In this document: in pieces, positions 30,405 to 38,845 of the stretch | Layout: each line of letters starts with the position of its first letter | Numbering within the stretch: the first letter of the stretch is position 1 | Assembly (NCBI GenBank): GCA_039105265.1 | Contig: JAPFFF010000008.1 | Location: forward strand, 3,596,001 to 3,660,000 | Direction: 5' to 3' | Origin: Tritrichomonas musculus | Taxonomy: Eukaryota; Parabasalia; Tritrichomonadida; Tritrichomonadidae | Length of the DNA stretch: 64,000 nucleotides | Notes under the pieces: model-generated | Database searches by the model: none | What the model was told of the DNA's origin: nothing | The model's input: the letters and a program-made list of their open reading frames with translations, nothing else | Translations under genes and position numbers: made by a program

Positions 30405-31961
30405 TCAATTTTCTTGGTCTTGATCAATTTCTCTAAAGTACTTATAATTATCAATTTCATTTCTAAAAGAATTGATATTTCTCATTACTTCAGGTGAATC
30501 ATAATAGGTTGTTTCGATGTTGCTCAAAGTATCTAATATATTTAAATTCAAAACCAAATCAAGAAAAGGATTTGGTTTGCTATTTTCGTATGAAATCATT
30601 TCGCCATAGTGGCACAAAGTTCTCAATGATTTAATCAAAAAAATTACAAAATTGGAATTAATATTATCTTCAAGTAAAAAAATGAGACTTTCTATGATTT
30701 CTTCGTATCCAAGTGTTGCAAGTGGTAGAATTTTTGAATCATTTAAATTAATAAATTGGCATAATACAATAGAAGCAACTTTTCTTAACTTAAAATCTGA
30801 TGTTTCAATATACTGTGTCATTAGTGGAATAAGAAATTGTGCTGATTTCTCAAGTATCTCCACTGCTTTTGGGAGATACTCTTTATAAAGATTCAATCTT
30901 TTACATATTGAAATGTTTCCGATTGGAGTAATTATTGCTCGACAAAAATATGATTTGGCTTTTATTCCCCAATGATCAGGCGGCTGAAATGAAAGCAAAT
31001 ACGGATCATGACAAATGAGATTAAATGAAAAAACATCATTTTTAAAAGATAGATTATCAATTGTACAGAATATGTGAATAGATAATTCTTCTAATTCAAA
31101 ATCAAAATCGGAAAGAATTAATTTTATCAATAAATCAATCATTTCATCAGATATAAAGTATCCTTTATAAGCTGGTCTACAAGAAACAACAGCTGAAATA
31201 GTTTGAATTGATGAAATCTGCCATAATCTATGTACTTTTTTTTCAACCTCATTTGATTCATTATTTTGACTGAACAAATATAAATATCTATTTAGCTGAT
31301 GAATAAAATCTTCAACAATTTCTAAATCAAAATTATATGATATTAAACAATTTAAAATTACATCAAAAGAAAAAGAAATTATGTCTTTGTTTTTAAACTG
31401 ATCGCAATATGCATAATTTTGAAAAGAATCAACAAATTGGAGTGTTTTTTGTAAAATTGACAATCCATTAAGTTTATTCCTTGTTTCTGTTTTTTTATTA
31501 TTGGTAAATTCAGATAAGCAATAAAATGATAACATAATGCTGTTTAAATTCAAAAAAGAGTCTATCACTTTAAATAAAAAATCGATAACTGTTTCATCAA
31601 CATAATTATAGCAAATATTATCATCAAGGCTACACAAAAAATAAATAATTCTAACAGAAAGGTTTATAATATCCTGGTCAAAAGCAAAAAATGACGATAA
31701 ATCAACGATCCTCGGAATTAAAAAATTAGGTATATCTGTTATCGATATATTTGAATTCAATAAAGTTATTATGTTAGAAAGAATTTGTTTAGCTAATTCT
31801 AAATTAATATCTTCATTGGATTTTGTTAGCTCGTTAAAATTTATTGATGATAATAATTGATATTTATTTTGATCATCGCAAATATGAGTTTCAATATCTA
31901 AAACAGCTTGGTATCTTGTATCATTTAATATTGGAGAAAGAGGTGATTTGTAAAGGGACAT
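30405..31961 (-). CDS. armadillo/HEAT-like helical-repeat protein, function unknown
   Basis: This 518-residue, almost all-helical protein has repeated leucine- and isoleucine-rich helix pairs, for example SNIITLLNSN, IIYFLCSLDDNICYN, SIVLCQFINLNDSKIL and FLIKSLRTLCHYGE. The spacing of about 40 residues suggests ARM or HEAT repeats, distantly like importin-alpha, but no N-terminal importin-beta-binding domain is seen. There is no signal peptide or membrane span. It is convergent with UGGT, with a 265-bp gap. Parabasalid genomes carry large families of such diverged ARM proteins; this is a family-level guess. The ATG at 31961 follows AAATTTA. Confidence 0.65.
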   Translation of the reverse strand: MSLYKSPLSPILNDTRYQAVLDIETHICDDQNKYQLLSSINFNELTKSNEDINLELAKQILSNIITLLNSNISITDIPNFLIPRIVDLSSFFAFDQDIINLSVRIIYFLCSLDDNICYNYVDETVIDFLFKVIDSFLNLNSIMLSFYCLSEFTNNKKTETRNKLNGLSILQKTLQFVDSFQNYAYCDQFKNKDIISFSFDVILNCLISYNFDLEIVEDFIHQLNRYLYLFSQNNESNEVEKKVHRLWQISSIQTISAVVSCRPAYKGYFISDEMIDLLIKLILSDFDFELEELSIHIFCTIDNLSFKNDVFSFNLICHDPYLLSFQPPDHWGIKAKSYFCRAIITPIGNISICKRLNLYKEYLPKAVEILEKSAQFLIPLMTQYIETSDFKLRKVASIVLCQFINLNDSKILPLATLGYEEIIESLIFLLEDNINSNFVIFLIKSLRTLCHYGEMISYENSKPNPFLDLVLNLNILDTLSNIETTYYDSPEVMRNINSFRNEIDNYKYFREIDQDQEN

Positions 31962-32148
31962 TAAATTTTCAAAATTTTTAAACGGGCTTCAAAAATTTTT
32001 AAGGATAGAGGTGGATTTGAATTTAATTGAAATAGTATTGAAAAAAATTGAATTAAAACTCAAAATATAACAAGCAAATAAGGCATTAATAAAAGATCTT
32101 TTCTATTCACATTATAGAGATGCCTTAAAGAATATGTACCAACTATAT

Positions 32149-32316
32149 TCAATTGTACAACAATAAAGCTTTTGACGCTATTTTTTCTGAGAGATCTAGA
32201 TGATTCTTCAGCTTTGTTTGTAGAATGACAAATTCCTCTTCAATGATAACATCATTCATTTGTTCAGCAACTGTATTACGAATATTGGTTAGAACTTTGC
32301 CTTCGCTCTGGATCAT
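32149..32316 (-). pseudogene. small open fragment, 55 residues, probable relic
   Basis: A minus-strand frame begins MIQSEGKVLTNIRNT and includes AEQMNDVIIEEEFV before a TGA stop. It lies in repeat-derived DNA and its start codon overlaps an ATTCAAAAAGT motif. It has a helical, charged composition and no recognisable domain. It could be a tiny gene, but the position between repeats and the lack of an upstream promoter favour a decayed fragment. Confidence 0.35.
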
Positions 32317-32424
32317 TCAAAAAGTGGTAAAAGTTTAAATTCGAACTTTTTGAATACCAAAAAGGGTTTCTCAGAGCCACCCTATGCTTACTTATATATA
32401 TGAGAATTATATTTACAAACATAT

Positions 32425-32811
32425 TTAGTAATCTCCATTTCTGAAATTGAAACAATGATAAAAAATTAATATGGAATGATAGAAGGTAGTTTCACTATTT
32501 TTGAATGTTTTTAACTCAACATAGCTTTTACCAATTTTTCATTTTTTAATTTTAAATTTGGTAATAGGAATAATACTTTGAGCACATGTAATTTTTACAA
32601 GAGCAAGCACAGCTTGAAATTGTTCTATTGCGAATATTCTGATGAGTGCAGGATCCTTTTGATGGCTTGGGAATAATGCTTTATTTTCTTAGTATCTTAT
32701 TGACTCAATAGTCCAATGTTCTACTATCAACTGTAAAGGTAATTCTAATTTGAATAATAAAATAGGAAGTAAATTGTGATTGTAATATTGACCAAATATC
32801 GATTCAATCAT
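32425..32811 (-). pseudogene. decayed protein gene with two in-frame stops, family unknown
   Basis: A single minus-strand frame of 129 codons runs from an ATG (MIESIFGQYYNHNLL) to a TAA, with internal TAA and TGA at codons 41 and 91 but no frameshift. Between the stops the text is protein-like: ALFPSHQKDPALIRIFAIEQ and KIGKSYVELKTFKNSE. I do not recognise the family; a transposon or multicopy gene is plausible. Its 5' end runs into the satellite: GTTGATGTTCGAAATGATTG beside the ATG closely matches a satellite unit near 33805. Confidence 0.6.
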
Positions 32812-32849
32812 TTCGAACATCAACATACCGATCAACATCAACGAACATC

Positions 32850-33259
32850 AACATATCGATCAACATCATCAACGATTCATTCATCACTATCATCATCATC
32901 ATCGATCATCAACGAACAACATATAGTCGAATACATCATCAACAGGATCATCATTATCGAATACTTCATCAACGAACATCAACATATCGATTCAATCATC
33001 TCGAACATCAACATATCGATCAACATCAACGAACATCAACATATCGATCAACATATATCGATTCTATTATCATCAACAGGATCATCTCGAACAACAACAC
33101 ATCAATATCATCAGCAGAATCATCATCATCTCGATCAACAACAGTATCATCTCAAATACATCATCAACGATCGTTCATCACGATCAACAGCATCTCGAAT
33201 AGATCATCATCAACAGTATTAACAACGATTCATTCATCATGAACAACATCATCAACAAC
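32850..33259 (+). repeat. left arm of near-perfect satellite inverted duplication
   Basis: About 410 bp is the reverse complement of 33541-33966. Conceptual translations of the arms (plus strand here, minus strand there) are identical for over 100 residues. The only difference noted is about 16 bp (one extra ATCGATCAACAACAGC-type unit) in the right arm. Confidence 0.88.
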
Positions 33260-33540
33260 TTATCAATCACGATCACCAACTGTATGAACAACGATTCATT
33301 CATCATGAACAGCATCATCAACCAAAACTAGATAAGAGAAATCATTTATACTTATATAATCGACAAAATTAGAGATTACATTATCGACGACACAAACTGG
33401 TATCGTTGATCGATATTCGAGATGATACTGTTATTGATCGTTGATGATGTTGATCGTGAGTGATCCAGTTGATGATGTTGATCGATATGTTGTTGATGTA
33501 TTCAATTGGTGATCGATATATTGTTGATTGTGAAGATTGA

Positions 33541-33966
33541 GTTGTTGATGATGTTGTTCATGATGAATGAATCGTTGTTAATACTGTTGATGATGATCTA
33601 TTCGAGATGCTGTTGTTGATCGATGCTGTTGATCGTGATGAACGATCGTTGATGATGTATTTGAGATGATACTGTTGTTGATCGAGATGATGATGATTCT
33701 GCTGATGATATTGATGTGTTGTTGTTCGAGATGATCCTGTTGATGATAATAGAATCGATATATGTTGATCGATATGTTGATGTTCGTTGATGTTGATCGA
33801 TATGTTGATGTTCGAGATGATTGAATCGATATGTTGATGTTCGTTGATGAAGTATTCGATAATGATGATCCTGTTGATGATGTATTCGACTATATGTTGT
33901 TCGTTGATGATCGATGATGATGATGATAGTGATGAATGAATCGTTGATGATGTTGATCGATATGTT
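33541..33966 (-). repeat. right arm of near-perfect satellite inverted duplication
   Basis: This is the partner of 32850-33259. The intervening 280 bp carries more satellite, the unique stretch around 33325-33400, and the switch in strand composition. Confidence 0.88.
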
Positions 33967-34992
33967 GATGATGTATTCGATTGAATGATGAATGAATCGA
34001 TGATGATGTTGTTCGTGATGATCGATGATAATGATTCTGTTAATGATCGATTGTTAATGATAATAGAATCGATATAGGCTGTTGATGTTGATCGATACGT
34101 TGTTGTTCGTTGATGATGAATCGATAATGATGTTGATCGTGATGATCCTGATCGAGTTGTTGTTGTTGTTTGATATATTTGATCGTGATGAATGAGTTGT
34201 TGATGATCCTGTTGTTGATCGAGATGTTGATAATACTGTTGATAATCGATGTGTTGTTGATCGTGATGATCCTGATCGAGTTGTTGTTGTTGTTTGATAT
34301 ATTTGATCGTGATGATTGAGTTGTTGATGATACAGGTGATAATCAATGCGTTGATGATATATTCGATTGATTGATGATTGATATATTATTGATAGTGATG
34401 ATCCTGATCGAGTTGTTATTGTTGATCGATGATGATCGTGATTAATGAATCGATGATGATGTTGTTCATGATGATCGATATGTTGTATTCAATATACGTT
34501 GTTGTTGATGTTGAATGAATCATTGTTGTTGATATTGATCGATACGTTGTTGTTCGTCATGAATGAGTTGTTGATGATGTATTCGATATGTTGTTGATGA
34601 TCTATATTCGATATGTTGTTGTTCGTTATGATCGATCAATGCTGTTGTTGATCGAGATGAATGAGTTGTTCGATTGATGTATTCGAGATGATACAGTTGA
34701 TGATCGTGATGAATGAATCGTTGATGATGATTCTGTTGATGTTGATCGATTGATGTGTTGTTGTTCGTTATGAATGAGTTGTTAATGATAATAGAATCGA
34801 TATATGTTGTTGATGTTGATCGATATGTTGATGTTCGTGATGAATTCATCGTTGATGATGATCCTGTTGATGATGATTCTATTGATGATGATCCTGTTGA
34901 TGTTGATCGATTGATGTGTTGTTGTTCGTTATGAATGATTCGACTACTATCAACCAAAAATAGACATGTTATTAAACTAGATAGATATCGAT

Positions 34993-35220
34993 TTAGTATC
35001 TAGCACGAATTCGTGAAGCATTAGCATATGGTTCGATAGGTTTATCTATATATTTAAACGATTTGGTGTGTGGATCATAGTATCTGGACTTATATGTATA
35101 TGTGTCACTCTCTTCTGGTTCGGTACTCTTTCGTGGAACTGTTCGTGATACGTTACCGAGCTTCCCATTACGTTTGGTGAATCGTTTTGTCGATTGTGGT
35201 ATATCTTCATTATATTTTTC
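34993..35220 (-). pseudogene. C-terminal coding fragment, 75 residues, no start codon
   Basis: A minus-strand frame is open from just after a TGA (35221-35223) to a TAA (34993-34995). It reads as real protein: IPQSTKRFTKRNGKLG, SRYYDPHTKSFKYIDKPIE and a final ASRIRARY. There is no in-frame ATG, so it is the truncated end of a basic protein. Composition is less AT-rich than the flanks. It abuts the satellite, as does the relic at 32.4-32.8 kb on the opposite side and on the same strand. The family is not recognised. Confidence 0.55.
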
Positions 35221-35793
35221 TCAGAAAAATATTCTGAACTTTAATGAAAAAATTAAAAAAAACAAAAAATGAATTAAAAAGTTAAGTGACGCCCACTATT
35301 TCTTTAAGACGACCACTTTTTCCCGAATTTTAATTTTTTTTTTGAGTTAATAATTTATTGAAAAAAGTTGCTTGATTCATAAATCATTCAAAAAGTTTAA
35401 TTCAAAAAGTGATCGTTTTTTTAGCGATTTCTCGAAAATTTAACTTTTTTGCCTGGTTTTTTGGGCGTAGTCCAAAAATCGTGGCAAATATATGGTAGTT
35501 ATTGGTATAAATTATTGATTATTCTAGGTAATAAAATAAGAATATAATATAAAAATATAATATTCTAGAGACAAATTTCTCATTTGAAAAATATATTCTA
35601 AGAAATAATGCATTAATTAGATATTTTTAAAATTAAGGGTTTGACGCAAATATGAGCATATATAAATGCAATTTATTGCGTAAATATCAAAAGACAAGAA
35701 TTAGAAAGTAAATATCTCAAAAAAGCATGGGTAGTTAATTCCACTAATATTTTGCATTAAAAATTTAGTTTATGCATAATTTAGTTCATACTT
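35221..35793. other. spacer with dispersed ATTCAAAAAGT motifs
   Basis: This is non-coding. ATTCAAAAAGT occurs at 35386 and 35400, and AGACGACCACTTTTT near 35307 recurs near 60709. The rest is AT-rich with no gene seen. Confidence 0.55.
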
Positions 35794-37509
35794 TTATTCA
35801 TCTTTCTTCTTAAAAATTTCAGATATATAACCAAAAAAGGATTTCTTTTTTGGCTTAACATTAGGAACTGGAACATTTTTGAGAGAAGGGCATTGGTCAA
35901 AAGCATCATTTTCAATTGAAGTATTACCTTTAATCACAACTTTGCTAAGCGAGTCGCATCCTCTAAATGCAGCTCTTTTAATTAAATCAACTGTAGATGG
36001 AATTTCAACATATTTGAGTGATTTGCAATATAAAAATGCATATTTATCGATTTGCTTGACTGTTTCTGGTATTTTTATTTTTTGAAGTGATATACATTCG
36101 GAGAAGACGTTTTTATTTAATATAGCAATTGGCGAAAGATTAATGTTTTTAAGAGATGTGCATTTAGAAAATGCAAAGCAATCAATTATCAATACAGAGG
36201 AAGGAATATTAATTGACGTTAGCGATGTACAGCCAGTAAATGCTCCATTATTAATTACTGAAACTGATTGCGGAATTGTTACACTAACAAGACGTGTACA
36301 ATTTAAAAAGAATTTTGATGGAATTTGAGTCATTGTGTCAGGAATTAAAGCACTAGTCAAATTATATGCAAAAATTTGAAATTTTTCATCAATCATATTA
36401 AGTTGTCTGTTAAAATCTAATTTCAACATCTTAATGCTTTCTTCAAGTTGACTAATTTTGTCATCGTTCATTTGTTCAGCAATCTCATCAACTTTTTTTG
36501 CTAATTGATCAACATATTTAGAAGGAGCTAAATCATTTTTACTATCATCATCTTTAATTGAATTAACGTATTTTTGCACTTTTTCAACATCAACACCATC
36601 CAGAAAATATTCATGCTCTGTTCCTGTTAAAAAACCTAGAATGCTATCTTTCCCATATGCAAGTTTTTGATATATTTCATCAAAATTTGGCCTTCGTTCT
36701 GGATCATTTGACCAACAATCTTCTATTAAGTCTATTAACGAGCTACTTACAGTTTGTCTTACTGCTGACGAAAATTGAGGACGTAAATTTCCATCAACAA
36801 CTCCACTAAAAATTAAATATTGAGTTTTTAAATCCGGATAAGGTTCTGTTCCATTTATAATTTCAAACATCAATATTGCAAATGAATAAACATCAGATTT
36901 TTGTGTATATGGTCTTTCGCTAATCACTTCTGGTGACATGTAAGCAGGCGTTCCTACGTTGCATGACATTGATTGCATTATTTCAAAATTTTGAAAACAT
37001 TGAGAAAATCCAAAATCGGTAATATGAGGGTGTAGATCATCATCTATTAAGATATTTCCTGGTTTTAAATCGTTATGAATTACTCGATGCTGATGAAGAT
37101 ACATCATTCCTCTCGCAATACCAATAAGAATAATTTGTCGTGCGGTATTATCTAATTTAAAATCATCTTTTAGATCTCTATCCTTTTTTAAAATGCTAGA
37201 AAGTGACCCATTTTGAAAATAATCTAAAAATATTGTGTATCTAGCACGACCTTCTATATTTTTACATGAAACTCCATGAAAACGAACAATAGTTGGATGT
37301 CGGCATTGCATTAAAACTTTAATTTCTTTATTAATTCCTGTTACTTCATTGGCCTCATCAGAATTTATCTCTTTTAGCGCTTTTGCTGCAAACAATTCAT
37401 TCGTTGTTTTGTTTTGCACCAGAAAGACAACTCCATATTGACCTTCATTCAACCTTTTTATGAGTTTATAATCATCACTATCAATCAAATAATTATTTGT
37501 TTCATCCAT
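35794..37509 (-). CDS. protein kinase fused to BspA-type leucine-rich repeats
   Basis: This 571-residue protein has an active-looking kinase domain at residues 12-285. The glycine loop is LNEGQYGVVFLV, the VAIK equivalent is AAKAL, the catalytic loop is HNDLKPGN, then ITDFGFSQ, and SPEVISERP in the APE position. HND replaces HRD, with the catalytic Asp kept. A charged linker or coiled coil (about 320-375) follows. About six LRR_5 (BspA-like) repeats come next, with the pattern IPSSVxxIxxxAFxxCxSLxxI, and the protein ends in a lysine-rich tail. BspA repeats are abundant in trichomonads, usually on surface proteins; here there is no signal peptide or membrane span, so it is likely cytosolic. 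It probably phosphorylates Ser/Thr. The substrate is unknown. Confidence 0.88.
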   Translation of the reverse strand: MDETNNYLIDSDDYKLIKRLNEGQYGVVFLVQNKTTNELFAAKALKEINSDEANEVTGINKEIKVLMQCRHPTIVRFHGVSCKNIEGRARYTIFLDYFQNGSLSSILKKDRDLKDDFKLDNTARQIILIGIARGMMYLHQHRVIHNDLKPGNILIDDDLHPHITDFGFSQCFQNFEIMQSMSCNVGTPAYMSPEVISERPYTQKSDVYSFAILMFEIINGTEPYPDLKTQYLIFSGVVDGNLRPQFSSAVRQTVSSSLIDLIEDCWSNDPERRPNFDEIYQKLAYGKDSILGFLTGTEHEYFLDGVDVEKVQKYVNSIKDDDSKNDLAPSKYVDQLAKKVDEIAEQMNDDKISQLEESIKMLKLDFNRQLNMIDEKFQIFAYNLTSALIPDTMTQIPSKFFLNCTRLVSVTIPQSVSVINNGAFTGCTSLTSINIPSSVLIIDCFAFSKCTSLKNINLSPIAILNKNVFSECISLQKIKIPETVKQIDKYAFLYCKSLKYVEIPSTVDLIKRAAFRGCDSLSKVVIKGNTSIENDAFDQCPSLKNVPVPNVKPKKKSFFGYISEIFKKKDE

Positions 37510-37606
37510 AATATATTTATTATTATTTTCTTTGATTCTATGCCATTGAATTTTGAATGGCTTAAAATATTTAATAGAATGGCTTTCAATTTGCTAAATT
37601 TACAAA
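37510..37606. promoter_or_regulatory. 97-bp divergent promoter region
   Basis: This lies between the start codons of the kinase-LRR gene and the macro-domain-like gene. GGCTTTCAATTTGC about 18 bp before the right-hand ATG is initiator-like. The middle holds an imperfect palindrome, CCATTGAATTTTGAATGG. Function is inferred from position only. Confidence 0.5.
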
Positions 37607-38653
37607 ATGGAATCAGAAGAGTTTACTAAATCAAAAGAATGGTTTCCAAGGCTTTTTGGATTCAACGAAAATCCGGCAAAAGTACAATCGCAATTTTCGA
37701 TTTCTTCAGACGAAAAAGGTGATTACAATATAACATCTAAAGTGAACAATAAAACTTATTCTGTTGGAAATTTCCAATTACGAGATTTGCAATCTTTTAG
37801 TAATATTAAGGATAGATCAGGAGGAAAGTTCAATATTATTGTTGGCAACGGAACAGAAAACGTAGATGCTGATATAATAACATGCGAAACTAATCCAGAA
37901 AATGATGGTGCTACATTCCAAATGGCTTCAAATTTTAACTGCCTTGATCACCTTCCTGGCAAAAGACCACCAAAAGATCTCCTTAGCAATTATATAACGC
38001 ACTATGAGCAAGGAGCTCCAGGAACTGTGGCATGCGGCCCAGCTCTTGTTTATAGGCAGTATCTGATTCCAATGCCATCTGGAAATAATGGACAAATGAC
38101 TGAAGATATTATGCTCCTCTCAAGAACTCCCGCTGTTGTTGAAGATGGATATGTTAATGAAGTACCAGAAAATTTTGACTATTCGGATCCTAATCTATAT
38201 CAGGTAGGAGTGCATCAAAATATCGATGTCACACTTGGAAGAGCTGGAGATAACCGGCGAAAATATAAAATAATTACAGGGCAAAGAATACATCAAGTAT
38301 TCTGTTCAACTTTATCATTTGGAATATTATATGATACAGATTTTAACTTGAAAGTAGCGTCTTACATATTAACAACAGAATATAAATTAACGATTCTTTC
38401 AGCAATCGAAAATTCAATTAAATATCCTGGAAGAAAAGGATCAAATAAAGTATTTTTATGCTTGCTTGGTGGTGGTGCATTTGGAAATCCATTGCCTTTG
38501 ATTGCCAAAGCAATTTCTGATAACACTGACTTGATCCAAAAATCAGGATTAGAAGTCAATCTTGTTTGCTTCGATCAATCAATTGCTAATACAGTTTATC
38601 CACATCTCAAAGATACTATTGATAAAACCGGTGGTCAGATGATTAATTTATAA
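37607..38653 (+). CDS. macro-domain/PARG-like conserved protein (tentative)
   Basis: This 348-residue soluble protein has no signal peptide or membrane span. Features suggesting an ADP-ribose-binding fold are ADIITCETNPENDGATFQMA (about 90-110), ASNFNCLDHLPG, and the glycine loop LLGGGAFGNPLPLIAKAI (about 285-302), which resembles the GGGxxGN loops of macrodomains and poly(ADP-ribose) glycohydrolases. The catalytic Glu pair of PARG is not obvious. If correct, the protein would bind or hydrolyse ADP-ribose. The assignment rests on motif resemblance only. Divergent with the kinase-LRR gene and probably coregulated with it. The ATG at 37607 is the first in frame. Confidence 0.5.
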   Translation: MESEEFTKSKEWFPRLFGFNENPAKVQSQFSISSDEKGDYNITSKVNNKTYSVGNFQLRDLQSFSNIKDRSGGKFNIIVGNGTENVDADIITCETNPENDGATFQMASNFNCLDHLPGKRPPKDLLSNYITHYEQGAPGTVACGPALVYRQYLIPMPSGNNGQMTEDIMLLSRTPAVVEDGYVNEVPENFDYSDPNLYQVGVHQNIDVTLGRAGDNRRKYKIITGQRIHQVFCSTLSFGILYDTDFNLKVASYILTTEYKLTILSAIENSIKYPGRKGSNKVFLCLLGGGAFGNPLPLIAKAISDNTDLIQKSGLEVNLVCFDQSIANTVYPHLKDTIDKTGGQMINL

Positions 38654-38839
38654 GGAATTACCATTCATATCAATAAACGAAATTAATTTTTTTGCTAAAT
38701 TTCTGTATGTATATGCACTGATAAATAAAGCGTTGAAGTTTGAATCTTCCATTGTTCAAAACATTTTTTGGTTTTTCAATTCATAAAAAATAGAAGTAAT
38801 TGAATGAATTAATAATCTTTATCTATTGAAAAAGCTTAA

Positions 38840-38845
38840 ATGTAA
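38840..38845 (+). promoter_or_regulatory. start-stop element (ATG-TAA) overlapping the next ATG
   Basis: The leader reads ATGTAATGAATG. A minimal ATG-TAA lies out of frame just before the coding ATG at 38845, with the last A of TAA serving as the first base of ATG. If the transcript starts upstream, ribosomes would meet this start-stop first, which could dampen translation. If transcription starts within a few bases it is irrelevant. Confidence 0.4.

Larger units (their letters stand above)
32812..34960. repeat. strand-asymmetric CAACATCATC / GATGATGTTG complex satellite
   Basis: About 2.1 kb is composed of irregular short units such as CATCAACATATCGATCAACA on the left and their reverse complement, TGTTGATCGATATGTTGATG, on the right. 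The orientation switches at about 33,330-33,400. Higher-order copies are visible: 34132-34205 is repeated at 34256-34329 (124-bp step), and GATGTTGATCGATTGATGTG recurs near 34739 and 34887. Long open frames rich in H, Q, S, T, I and R occur on the CAACATC strand because the repeat lacks stops there. I regard them as by-products rather than genes. ATCGAT and TCGA sites are frequent. Confidence 0.85.

Noticed and set aside
32776-33222. Open frame of 148 codons in the satellite
   Set aside because: It starts at a GTG, is made of repeated His/Gln/Ser/Ile runs, and exists because the repeat has no stops on this strand. The matching minus-strand frames (33558-34346, 34520-34957) are the same artefact.
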